39,286 bases of DNA from Rhodothermia bacterium (GTDB lineage: Bacteria; Bacteroidota; Rhodothermia; Rhodothermales; UBA2364), in assembly GCA_017303715.1 (NCBI GenBank), contig JAFLBZ010000039.1, forward strand, positions 1-39,286. Reading direction: 5' to 3'. The position numbers were made by a program, and so were the translations under genes. Position 1 is the first letter of the stretch. Every line of letters starts with the position of its first letter. Below are positions 1 to 7,917 of this stretch, one piece after another. The notes under the pieces are model-generated. The model was not told the origin of the DNA, ran no database searches, and saw nothing but the letters and a program-made list of their open reading frames with translations.

Positions 1-480
1 CGAACAGCCCAGCCCCGTAGGGGTGGCATCTTCGTAGAAACCCGTTCCTAACGCACAGCCCAGCCCCGTAGGGGTGGCATCTTCGTAGAAAATCGTTCCC
101 AACGAACAGCCCAGCCCCGTAGGGGTGGCATCTTCGTAGAAACCCGTTCCTAACGCACAGCCCAGCCCCGTAGGGGTGGCATCTTCGTAGAAAATCGTTC
201 CCAACGAACAGCCCAGCCCCGTAGGGGTGGCATCTTCGTAGAAACCCGTTCCTAACGCACAGCCCAGCCCCGTAGGGGTGGCATCTTCGTAGAAAATCGT
301 TCCCAACGAACAGCCCAGCCCCGTAGGGGTGACATCTTCGTAGAAAATCGTTTCCGACGCACAGCAAAGCCCCGTAGGGGTGGCATCTTCGTAGAAATTC
401 GTCATGAAACGCACAGCAAAGCCCCGTAGGGGTGGCCTCTTCGTAGAAAATCGTTCCCGACGCACGGCATTCGCCTTTAT
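1..480. repeat. 51-bp tandem hairpin array (9 copies, left edge open)
   Basis: Nine head-to-tail copies of a 51-bp unit begin near positions 10, 61, 112, 163, 214, 265, 316, 367 and 419; only the last step is 52. Each unit contains the hairpin CCCC-GTA-GGGG followed by TTC-GTA-GAA, two stems with the same GTA loop. In the first seven copies the linker alternates between two forms, giving a 102-bp higher-order period. Copies eight and nine have AGCAAAGCCCC in place of AGCCCAGCCCC and match the isolated copies seen at 664 and in the array near 24,000. The array runs off the left edge, so its full length is unknown. No convincing gene lies in it. Confidence 0.95.
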
Positions 481-1110
481 CCATCTTTCAGGGCTAAAGC
501 CCTATGATTGGGGCCACTCTTCTCACCGCCTTGAAGGGCGGAGTTAGTGTTTTGGCTTTCCTCTCCGCGCTCTTGCGTGACGTTGCGAGACGCCTTATAA
601 CCCCATGCTTTAGCGTGGGGTTTTGTGCAGGTGGCCAATCTTCGGCTTTAGCCGTGACTAATCAAAGCCCCGTAGGGGTGGCATCTTCGTAGAAACCCGT
701 TTCCGACGCACGGCATTCGCCTTTATCCATCTTTCAGGGCTGAAGCCCTATGATTGGAGCCACTCTTCTCACCGCCCTAAAGGACGGCGTTAGTGTTCAG
801 GGCTGAAGCCCTCTGGTGTTCGCATGCCGTTCTCACCGCCCTGAAGGACGGCGTTAGTGTTCAGGGCTGAAGCCCTCTGGTGTTCGCGTGCCGTTCTCAC
901 CGCCCTGAAGGACGGCGTTAGTGTTCAGGGCTGAAGCCCTCTGGTGTTCGCATGCCGTTCTCACCGCCCTAAAGGACGGCGTTAGTGTTTTTTGTGCCGT
1001 TCTCTCTGCGCTCTTGCGTGACGTTGCGAGACGCCTTATAACCCCATGCTTCAGCGTGGGGTTTTGTGCAGGTGGCCGGTCTTCGGCTTTAGCCGTGACT
1101 TGGGAATTTC
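481..1110. repeat. Composite repeat of several hairpin types in fixed order
   Basis: Two consecutive copies of a composite cassette, starting at about 525 and 771. In order, each has: CGCC-CT-GAA-GG-AC-GGCG or a variant; AGGGC-TGAA-GCCCT (in the second copy these two alternate as a 64-bp unit); a GC-rich linker with TCTTGC/GCGAGA complementarity; CCCCATGCTTCAGCGTGGGG; and CGGCTTTAGCCG. The first copy continues with one 51-bp-type unit at 664-705 and a spacer with a further AGGGCTGAAGCCCT at 736-749. Short apparent reading frames here (504-692 and 921-1205) translate the repeat and match each other only because the DNA repeats, so they are not called as genes. Confidence 0.9.
771..1000. repeat. 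64-bp tandem repeat, about 3.5 copies
   Basis: The segment beginning ACCGCCCT recurs at 771, 835, 899 and 963, an exact 64-bp period. Each full copy carries two hairpins, one with a CGCC/GGCG stem and one with AGGGC/GCCCT, plus a GGTGTTCGC linker. Copies differ by single bases, such as CCCTAAAGG versus CCCTGAAGG, and both versions keep the stem and change only the loop. The fourth copy switches after its first hairpin into the GC-rich linker of the composite cassette. Confidence 0.93.
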
Positions 1111-1123
1111 TGATTTGGAATTT

Positions 1124-1136
1124 GCCCCATTGGGGC
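1124..1136. terminator. Short perfect hairpin 3' of the TonB receptor gene
   Basis: GCCCC-ATT-GGGGC is a perfect 5-bp stem with a 3-nt loop, about 26 bases beyond the stop of the leftward TonB receptor gene. There is no T-run on the minus-strand side, so it is either a weak terminator or another member of the adjacent hairpin family. Confidence 0.3.
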
Positions 1137-1161
1137 GGGATAATGAAGATAGACAGGGCTT

Positions 1162-3594
1162 TTATTCGATGGTGTAGCGCAATTGAGCAAAAACATTGCG
1201 GGTAGCCAAAGGGAAAAAAGTGCGGGATTCGTTGCCATGCAGTAGAATTTTATCGTTCAGTAAATTGTTGAGGTCAATGGATAGTTGTAGGTTTTTGGCG
1301 CGTATTTGGCTTGGTTGGAATTGCAGAGTGGCATTGATCACGGTAAAGGCATCGTTGGTATCGTTAGGATCGGCAGTGCTGCAACCGCCATTGTCAACAC
1401 AAAAAGCGCCCGTATGTTGTGCGGATAGGGCCATAAAAATGGCCTTATGGCGGAAGGAAAGCCTTAGATTTGCCGTCAAATTTGGGAAGAGTGAGATTGG
1501 GTTCCCGTCACGCAGTAATGGAGTTCCAGACTGGTCATACTCGGTAAATTGGACAAAAATGTGTTTGCCCCACGAGATATTTCCTGACGTTTCAAGTCCT
1601 TTGATCAGGCCAATTGCTCCTTCGGCCTCAATGCCTATATGTTGGGTTTGAGCGGCATTCCCATAACGGGGCACACCAAATTGATCGAGGCCACCGCTGG
1701 GTACAATTTCGTTCCGAAATCCCATAAAATATCCATTGACGCTTAAGCGGGTGATGTCGTTTCGGAAGGCAAAGCCGAGTTCTGTGTTGATGAGTTGTTC
1801 TGGTTTTACCAGAGGACGGGAGAAATCTGTTATTCCATGATTTACCTCAAATTTTGGTGTACTTCCTGCTCCGGCTTCTTCGGCATCGTAAAGTTCCTTT
1901 AGCCGAGGCTCACGGTTTGCAAGGGCAAAACTCCCATATAACGAAGCCGATTTGTTAAGGTTAATGGTAAGGCCAAGTCTCGGATTTATAAATAGATAAG
2001 GAACTGTAAACTTGTTGTTGAAATAGGCTTCCTCAAAGAAACGATAGGCCAATCTGACGGCCTGTACATCGCCTTGGAGTTGTGTGCTACGCCCTATTTT
2101 CTGCAAGTGTGAGGCGTATAAAGCGGTTAATATTTTGCCACCGCGATATTGATAAATGCGGGCATCAGCGTCGCCAATAAGGTTTTCGGGAACGTCGGCA
2201 CTGGCACGTTGGATTCGGCCCCAATGCACGGAGCTATGCCAACGCACCTCGCCACCGATAGTGGTTTGGGCTTGGTTACTTTTATACGACCAAGAGGGTA
2301 ACCAGCCAATATCGGCATTGTTCACCCGCGCGCGTTGGGTGATGGAGGTATTGGGAGAAACCGTATAGAAGTCTTGGTCTCGTTCCGCCGCACCGAGGTT
2401 ATTCCAATTTTCGGGCAAGCGGAAAAAATTTGGAGTTCTCCAAGTAGCATCAAAATCAAAGTAACCACGTCCGATGAAGGCATACAATTTTTGGCTCAAC
2501 GTTTGGTATTTGGCAATGGATTTGTCATACAAAACCTCGAAATGTGGTTGATGAAACCATTCTTGCTCATCAAAATTAGCCGAATAATTTGCACGGCGTT
2601 TTATGACATCTCCGTTGTCCGCTTTGTCTATGCCATAATAAGCCAAACCATCTTTTTGTGGCCCACCCCATGCTTGTATGGTAAGAGAAGCATCTTTTTT
2701 AAGGTGTTTGATACCAGCAAAATATCGCCAGAAATCCGTCCAACTACCCATACGGTAGCCGTCTGATCGTACACGGGAAAGCCGGAAAAAAGACGTGGTT
2801 CCTTTTTTACCCACACCCGAATTAAGCGCAAGGCTAAAGCGTTGTGTATTAAAAGCGCCATAACCGAGTGTGAATTGGGCGTTTCGCTGTGCTTTGTATG
2901 GGTCAGCCACAATATTTATGGCGCCACCAATGCCGGTAGCACCATAAAAAGCGGATCCCGCACCGCGCTGTACCTGAATGTCCGTAATGGCTCCTTGCTG
3001 ATCAAAGAAATTGATCCAATACACGTTGTGGTCTTCGGCGTCATTTTGAGGAATACCGTTCACCGAAACGGCAATACGGCGTTGATCAAAACCGCGCATA
3101 CGCAAGTACGCATAGCCAATGTTATTGCCATTTTCCGAATAATAGGTGACGGAGGGTAATTCTGCAAGGAGCGCTGGCAAGTCGCGGGTTTGTGGACGAG
3201 TTTGGAGGTCACTTGCCGAGAGGTTGGAGAACGTGATGGGGTTGACGTGTAGCTCGGCACGATGTGCCGTTATGGTAACGGCATCGGATTGGAGGCGCTG
3301 TGGCGTCAAGAAAATTTCGATGTTGTCTTGTGTGGTTAATCTTTGGCTGAAGTCCGCATAACCGATAAAAGAAACCCTTAGAACACACACGCAATCTGGA
3401 GCAATAGACATGGCAAACCGTCCGTTAAAATCGGAGGTGGCTCCTTTGACCAAGCGATTTCCATCTATCGTATGAATTTGTATGGTTGCACCCGGAAGGG
3501 GGGTTTGGTTTTGGGCATCCATGACTTTTCCAGAAATGGATTGCGCATGTACGGATTGGCAAAACAATAGAAAAAGCAGTACCGTATATCTCAT
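1162..3594 (-). CDS. TonB-dependent outer-membrane receptor, predicted thiamin uptake
   Basis: 810 residues. A signal peptide (about 1-17, cleavage after VHA) is followed by a carboxypeptidase-regulatory-like beta domain (about 19-105, GKVMDAQNQTPLPGATIQI), a plug domain (about 125-230, with the YLRMRGFDQRRIAVSVNG region) and a long beta barrel to the C terminus. This is the FecA-like layout common in Bacteroidota. Such receptors bring scarce ligands across the outer membrane using TonB/ExbBD energy. Sequence alone would not give the ligand, but the leader at 3673-3748 folds as a TPP riboswitch. TPP-controlled TonB receptors in Bacteroidota are known thiamin transporters, so thiamin or a precursor is the inferred cargo. 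No pnuT or thiamin kinase gene is adjacent. The family assignment is strong; the substrate is inferred from the riboswitch. Confidence 0.92.
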   Translation of the reverse strand: MRYTVLLFLLFCQSVHAQSISGKVMDAQNQTPLPGATIQIHTIDGNRLVKGATSDFNGRFAMSIAPDCVCVLRVSFIGYADFSQRLTTQDNIEIFLTPQRLQSDAVTITAHRAELHVNPITFSNLSASDLQTRPQTRDLPALLAELPSVTYYSENGNNIGYAYLRMRGFDQRRIAVSVNGIPQNDAEDHNVYWINFFDQQGAITDIQVQRGAGSAFYGATGIGGAINIVADPYKAQRNAQFTLGYGAFNTQRFSLALNSGVGKKGTTSFFRLSRVRSDGYRMGSWTDFWRYFAGIKHLKKDASLTIQAWGGPQKDGLAYYGIDKADNGDVIKRRANYSANFDEQEWFHQPHFEVLYDKSIAKYQTLSQKLYAFIGRGYFDFDATWRTPNFFRLPENWNNLGAAERDQDFYTVSPNTSITQRARVNNADIGWLPSWSYKSNQAQTTIGGEVRWHSSVHWGRIQRASADVPENLIGDADARIYQYRGGKILTALYASHLQKIGRSTQLQGDVQAVRLAYRFFEEAYFNNKFTVPYLFINPRLGLTINLNKSASLYGSFALANREPRLKELYDAEEAGAGSTPKFEVNHGITDFSRPLVKPEQLINTELGFAFRNDITRLSVNGYFMGFRNEIVPSGGLDQFGVPRYGNAAQTQHIGIEAEGAIGLIKGLETSGNISWGKHIFVQFTEYDQSGTPLLRDGNPISLFPNLTANLRLSFRHKAIFMALSAQHTGAFCVDNGGCSTADPNDTNDAFTVINATLQFQPSQIRAKNLQLSIDLNNLLNDKILLHGNESRTFFPLATRNVFAQLRYTIE

Positions 3595-3617
3595 GGTCTT
3601 CGTCGGTTGATGGAAAC

Positions 3618-3651
3618 AAAAAAAGCAACCAACAAATGAGGATGCCTTGCT
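3618..3651 (-). terminator. Possible expression platform of the TPP riboswitch
   Basis: On the minus strand AGCAA (3647-3651) can pair with TTGCT (3624-3628), followed at once by a run of T residues. It sits between the TPP aptamer and the receptor start codon, where an attenuator would be expected. The stem is only 5 bp with an 18-nt loop. An alternative GGTTG/CAACC pairing nearer the start codon would suit translational control instead. Confidence 0.3.
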
Positions 3652-3672
3652 CGAAACGAAACCATGTTCGCA

Positions 3673-3748
3673 CGATTTTCCTACGCCGGCATGATCCGGT
3701 TCAGGTGCAAAGGGTATGATCTCAGCCCAAAACGGGCACCCCCAATCG
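3673..3748 (-). promoter_or_regulatory. TPP riboswitch (THI element) in the TonB receptor leader
   Basis: Read on the minus strand, the conserved thi-box parts occur in order: P1 CGATT (3744-3748) pairing with AATCG (3673-3677), the GGGGGTGCCC segment, a P3-like stem GCCC-GTTTT-GGGC, CTGAGA (3720-3725), ACCC, ACCTGAAC (3699-3706), the stem CCGGATCATGCCGG, and CGTAGGA (3679-3685). All the hallmark motifs of the aptamer are present and the closing stem pairs. The element ends 78 nt before the receptor start codon. High TPP is expected to turn the receptor gene off. Confidence 0.95.
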
Positions 3749-3780
3749 TTGTTTGTTGCCGCAAACCCCTAAAAGTGCTT

Positions 3781-3799
3781 TCTGGTTTCCCAAACCAGA
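3781..3799 (-). terminator. Strong hairpin after the flippase gene
   Basis: TCTGGTTT-CCC-AAACCAGA (plus strand) is a perfect 8-bp stem with a 3-nt loop, 5 bases beyond the flippase stop codon and upstream of the TPP riboswitch. On the minus strand the nearest T-tract is only four T and starts six bases after the stem. It probably separates flippase-operon transcription from the riboswitch-controlled receptor transcript. Confidence 0.5.
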
Positions 3800-3804
3800 G
3801 GGCT

Positions 3805-5265
3805 TCATGGAAAATTGGATTTTTCTTTGTTTTTGTAAAAGAGATAATACATGCCGCCAAATGCAAACCAACCTAACAAAAATCCCCAAAAAACATTACC
3901 CCATATGGGTAAATTCTTGCTGAAATGCAGGAGTAAAAGCCCTGGCATTGCAGAATAAAAAATGGGAAAAAAGTTGGAAAAAATAAGATTTTTTGGGGTA
4001 CTTGAGATGGTAAAAAGGATAAAGAGTTGTGTAAATCTGGAAACAATTCCAGCAATACTTAATGCCATAATCGTCCAGAATGGGTTACCCAGAAGGCCAA
4101 AAATCCACAGAACCAACAACTGAAAAAGAAAGGACGTAAGGCTAAAAATAAGGTCTATACGTTGTTTTTGGAGCAAATCATAAATGGGAGAAAGTACAGA
4201 AGAGATGGTGATAAAAAACAACCAAGGGGCAATCCACTGTGCATAAGTCCCACTTGTTGCCCAATTCGGATTTTGCAAAATAAAAGCATATAATTCTGGA
4301 CCAGCCAACATAACCGACAACACTGGAAAAGTCATCATCCAGAGCATACGCTGATATGTCAAGGCTGCAACATGACTTAAGCCCTTTTGGTGGAGTGCTT
4401 CGGCGGCCTGTGATAAAAACACACTGCTAATGGCGCTTCCCATTAATCCGGCTGGAATCACCAAATAGCGATACCCACGATCATAAACACCCACCACCGA
4501 TTCGCCAAAAAAGTACCCCAAGCCCAAAATAATCATTTGTGTTGGAAGGGTATTGAGTAGGGCAGCAGGCATGGCATAGGCCGCAAAACGGTAATATCGT
4601 TTTATGGCATGGACCAAATACTTGGGATGGAAGGCACGTTTTAGCAGCGTTCGGTTCGGGAAATATGCTGTTATAAACAAATTAACCAACGAAAAAGTCC
4701 GTCCTAAAATAGCGCCACCAATAAGCCCAAAGGAACCCAGTCGGAGTATTCCGGCACCTAATTGCCCAAAGGAAGTTCCAATATTCCAGACGATGCGCGA
4801 GAGAGATATTTGCCGAAATGCGCGTATTCGAGTTAAATACAATTCAATTACACGCACTGCATTCGATAAAAAAGTAGCGAAGGGAACCGCCCACAACCAG
4901 TTTTTAAGGGTTGGCTTTTGGAAAGTTTGGGCAAAGAATTCCGCTGTAAAGGCAAATAAAACTTGGAGCAAAGCACAGAAGACCAAACTCGTCAAAAGCG
5001 ATAACACAAGGACGTTGGTTGCGCCTTGAAAACTCCGTGGGAGTGCCATGGCGTCTTCTATCCGAAAACTTGCAATGACAGAGAAAACCATCACCAAAGC
5101 CTGAAACGTTGCCAGAATTCCAAAATCGGCCTCGGTGTAAAAATGAATCATTAAGAGCTGCGCAAAAAAACCTATGGCCATTCCAAGGGTGGAGCCAGAA
5201 ATTAAGGTGGTCACCGATTTGCCAAAAGAGAGGGTTTCTTGCGAGTGTTTCACAGTTTTGGCCAT
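3805..5265 (-). CDS. Oligosaccharide flippase, Wzx/MOP family
   Basis: 486 residues, almost entirely hydrophobic, with roughly 12-14 membrane segments. The N terminus (TLISGSTLGMAIGFFAQLL followed by YTEADFGILATFQALVMV) is the typical opening of the polysaccharide-biosynthesis/Wzx branch of the MOP exporter superfamily, which flips undecaprenyl-linked glycans or related lipid-linked sugars across the inner membrane. Length is normal for the family. The start codon lies inside the 3' end of the upstream membrane-protein gene (16-base overlap), so the two are probably translationally coupled. Together with the FemAB-like gene this suggests a small envelope glycan or glycolipid operon. The exact substrate cannot be read from sequence. 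Confidence 0.88.
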   Translation of the reverse strand: MAKTVKHSQETLSFGKSVTTLISGSTLGMAIGFFAQLLMIHFYTEADFGILATFQALVMVFSVIASFRIEDAMALPRSFQGATNVLVLSLLTSLVFCALLQVLFAFTAEFFAQTFQKPTLKNWLWAVPFATFLSNAVRVIELYLTRIRAFRQISLSRIVWNIGTSFGQLGAGILRLGSFGLIGGAILGRTFSLVNLFITAYFPNRTLLKRAFHPKYLVHAIKRYYRFAAYAMPAALLNTLPTQMIILGLGYFFGESVVGVYDRGYRYLVIPAGLMGSAISSVFLSQAAEALHQKGLSHVAALTYQRMLWMMTFPVLSVMLAGPELYAFILQNPNWATSGTYAQWIAPWLFFITISSVLSPIYDLLQKQRIDLIFSLTSFLFQLLVLWIFGLLGNPFWTIMALSIAGIVSRFTQLFILFTISSTPKNLIFSNFFPIFYSAMPGLLLLHFSKNLPIWGNVFWGFLLGWFAFGGMYYLFYKNKEKSNFP

Positions 5266-6899
5266 TTATATAAAACCCATTCTTGGTTTTGATGGGCGAT
5301 CGCGAGCCGATAAGCGCGTTTTTCGAGGTTTTTGTTCCGCAAAATATAGTCAGGTTTTTGAGGTATAACTTTGGCCCACCGCCATTCTGGTTGCAGATTG
5401 TTGGGTTGGGCGTGTTCGTGAAATGCCGCGTCTAATGTTGCTCCTACTTGCCGCATGGGTATCGGTTGTTTAACCAAAGGTGCGACTTGTTGAAGCTGGT
5501 GGCGCCAAAAAACCATTTCGGGATCGCGAAATGGAAAAGAAAGCCAATTTACAATTATACTGCGTTTTGCATTGCTTCGGAAGGTGGTATTAGAGGGTGG
5601 AATGGCAAAAAGTGCATTTTGGGGAGTGTTTTTGTAAATCCATTGTTCCATCTCGGATAGGGAAGAGGCGGCATAACAGAACGGGCCTGCTTTTTCAAAT
5701 AGGCGGTCATTCTTTTGCCAAACCCCAACTGCAAACCCTAAGAAAAGCAAAACCATGAAGGTTTGCCACCAAAGAGGCTTGTGAAAGGCATATGTATTTA
5801 TTTTATATATAATAGACGATAGACGATATTTCAAGAACCTTATTGTTGCACCTGAAATAAGCACGACGGCAAAGAGTTTAAGCCAAACAGCCAGTTTATA
5901 GAACTGAAACTTGGCCACAGCCAAGCTCTGAAAGACTTCTACGCCAAAAAAAGCGAGGCCCATAAGTAGGCCACTGACGAAAGAGAACCGTTTTAGGAAG
6001 GTTTGGTGTCGTAAAACGCCGCCTTTTTGAAGAAAATAAAAGGCCGCCGCACCCAATATTACAAGGGCAAGCCAGCCTAACGTTCTTGTGAGGTTGTACC
6101 CAAATAAATGGTGGAGTGGTAAACGAAAGAATACCAAAATCTCGAAAGGTGATCCGGTTCCAAAGAGATTGGCCAAAGTGATGGCAGGTTTTGACGTAAG
6201 TTGTTGGAAAGCAATCGGCCCAACGATAGGAAGGGAGGAAAGGGCATAAAAGCCCAAAAAAAGGAAGCCAGATCGCCGTGAAAGGGCTTGTTCCCGAACC
6301 TGCCAAACCGTTAAAATTGCCAAAACGATACCAGTTGTCATGCCTGTGATGAGGTGGAAACAAGTACCAATACCCAGTAACAATGCTGCATTTTGCATTT
6401 TTTTATTCCAAAAGGCCAAGACTGCCGGAAGGACAAATGTCCATGAGACCAATTCTGGAACCAAAAGGTTATACACCACATCATTTGCGCCAAGCGTCGT
6501 TTTATGGAACCCTACAATTGTGAGGAAAGTAGCCATAAGTGCTGCAAGTGGTTCTCTGATAATGCTCAACGCAATTCGATAAACCGCTTGTATGATCACC
6601 GTCCAGCACACAAGGTATGCAATGGCCACCACCAAAGGAATGGGTAAAACAAGCGAAGGCAAATAAAGCGAATACACAAAATAGGTGCGTACATTGAAAC
6701 TTTCCGTCAGGCTACGCACAAACCAATCCGAGCCAAAAAGGTTAGGATCCAGTAACCTATACAAATAAGGCAACATCTCGTCTTGGTCTGATGTGGCAAA
6801 ATCATAGCCAAAACGGAGAAAGTAGAGCAGCCAAAATATGCCAATCCAAGCAAATGGGATGTTCTTTGGCAAAGGCTTTATGGTTTTCGACGTATCCAT
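5250..6899 (-). CDS. Polytopic membrane protein, GT-C-like (DUF6798-like tail)
   Basis: 549 residues. About ten or more membrane segments (residues about 15-400) precede a soluble C-terminal part of about 140 residues. The early loop has FATSDQDEMLPYLYRLLDP, acidic residues placed like those in the first periplasmic loop of GT-C glycosyltransferases. The C-terminal part reads NALFAIPPSNTTFRSNAKRS then VNWLSFPFRDPEM, which resembles the tail of DUF6798-type membrane proteins from memory. It could therefore be a lipid-linked-sugar transferase, but this is inference from layout. It overlaps the flippase gene by 16 bases and the FemAB-like gene by 22 bases, so all three are one transcription unit. 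Confidence 0.75.
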   Translation of the reverse strand: MDTSKTIKPLPKNIPFAWIGIFWLLYFLRFGYDFATSDQDEMLPYLYRLLDPNLFGSDWFVRSLTESFNVRTYFVYSLYLPSLVLPIPLVVAIAYLVCWTVIIQAVYRIALSIIREPLAALMATFLTIVGFHKTTLGANDVVYNLLVPELVSWTFVLPAVLAFWNKKMQNAALLLGIGTCFHLITGMTTGIVLAILTVWQVREQALSRRSGFLFLGFYALSSLPIVGPIAFQQLTSKPAITLANLFGTGSPFEILVFFRLPLHHLFGYNLTRTLGWLALVILGAAAFYFLQKGGVLRHQTFLKRFSFVSGLLMGLAFFGVEVFQSLAVAKFQFYKLAVWLKLFAVVLISGATIRFLKYRLSSIIYKINTYAFHKPLWWQTFMVLLFLGFAVGVWQKNDRLFEKAGPFCYAASSLSEMEQWIYKNTPQNALFAIPPSNTTFRSNAKRSIIVNWLSFPFRDPEMVFWRHQLQQVAPLVKQPIPMRQVGATLDAAFHEHAQPNNLQPEWRWAKVIPQKPDYILRNKNLEKRAYRLAIAHQNQEWVLYKWPKL

Positions 6900-7882
6900 T
6901 CTGCCATCCGAAGGAAGGGGTTTGAGGTTTGTTGGACATAGACATATGGGATCTCGGCGTCTGCAAATTTGCGCTTAAAAGCTGCGATAGACGGATGGTT
7001 TGCACCCACGAAGTCTAATTTTTCCATGCCTTTATGATGCAAGAAAGTGAAAGCAGAAATCAGCAAAAAGCCCATAAGTTCTAATTTCGGGACAAGGGTT
7101 GCACCAGCGAGCCACTCATAAGCCGTTTTTTTTGCTGAAAGGAAGACCACCACAGCCAAAGGTTCTTCGGGTAAATGTTTGAACGCAATGCTGCAAACTG
7201 TGGCTTCTTGGTGCGTTTTCAGCGTATTTACCAAGTGCAGAAGATTTGTGACCGGAATAGGCAATTTGCGTTGATGACGGGCATAGGATTGTGCAATCAA
7301 TGCGGCATGTTTTTCGGTAAAACAGGCATCAGGCTGGAAGATTAACAATTTTGACGCCCGCCGAAACGCATGTCTTCGTTTTTGGGAAAGGGCTTGCAAG
7401 GTTACGTCTTCATTGCCGAGCAAGGTTTTCAACAATGTGTTTCGTTGATTGAGGTGCCATGGAACGGGTAAAGAGAAAGAGCGGAGGTCTATGGTGGGCA
7501 AAAACTCCATACTGGTGCTGGCGTAAGTCTCTAAAAAATAATCCAATACAGGTTCAATAATTTCTATAGTAGTGTGGCTTGGTAGCCAAAAAGGAGAGCC
7601 GTATGGAACCAAGGGAGGATTGACTGCTCGGCGAAAAGGTCCCCAATTCCGTTCAAAAACAGGGAAGCCGCCCACGAGTTTCTCCTGCTCAAAAATGCCC
7701 ATTGTGATCGTCCGAATCTGTGGCACGGCGGTTTGGTAGGCCATTAGGAAGGCCGAGGAAAGAAAAGGGTGAACACCAACCGACTGCCCCATGACGAGGC
7801 TCCAATCTGCTAATTCTTCTGGAAACAAAGGGCGGAGGTATTTTGGAGACGTCAATGATTCCTTAACTTCTGTGATGGCCAA
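6878..7882 (-). CDS. FemAB/GNAT-type acyltransferase
   Basis: About 334 residues from the chosen TTG start. The sequence shows the FemAB-like GNAT pattern: an N-terminal substrate half (HPFLSSAFLMAYQ, then GGFPVFERNWGPFRRAVNPPL), a central RRHAFRRASK basic segment, and a C-terminal half with AVVVFLSAKKTAYEWLAGA and GMEKLDFVGANHPSIAAFKRKF, the conserved end of this family. Members transfer amino-acyl or other acyl groups in peptidoglycan bridge or exopolysaccharide synthesis. The reading frame is open to a GTG at 7939, but that start would overlap the divergent rsmE gene. TTG at 7882 is the first start that leaves a 35-base gap; a still later start is possible. It leads the operon with the GT-C-like protein and flippase. 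Confidence 0.8.
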   Translation of the reverse strand: MAITEVKESLTSPKYLRPLFPEELADWSLVMGQSVGVHPFLSSAFLMAYQTAVPQIRTITMGIFEQEKLVGGFPVFERNWGPFRRAVNPPLVPYGSPFWLPSHTTIEIIEPVLDYFLETYASTSMEFLPTIDLRSFSLPVPWHLNQRNTLLKTLLGNEDVTLQALSQKRRHAFRRASKLLIFQPDACFTEKHAALIAQSYARHQRKLPIPVTNLLHLVNTLKTHQEATVCSIAFKHLPEEPLAVVVFLSAKKTAYEWLAGATLVPKLELMGFLLISAFTFLHHKGMEKLDFVGANHPSIAAFKRKFADAEIPYVYVQQTSNPFLRMAEWIRRKP

Positions 7883-7917
7883 TATGCTGGAAATTAAGGT
7901 TTTTTTTGAACAATCCC

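Noticed and set aside
1-480. The regular 51-bp array as a CRISPR.
   Set aside because: The whole unit repeats, including the linker, so there are no unique spacers, and no cas genes are present.
504-1205. Two short reading frames with similar protein products in the left array.
   Set aside because: Their similarity follows from the DNA repeats, the codons run across hairpins, and there is no domain. The second also runs into the 3' end of the TonB receptor gene.
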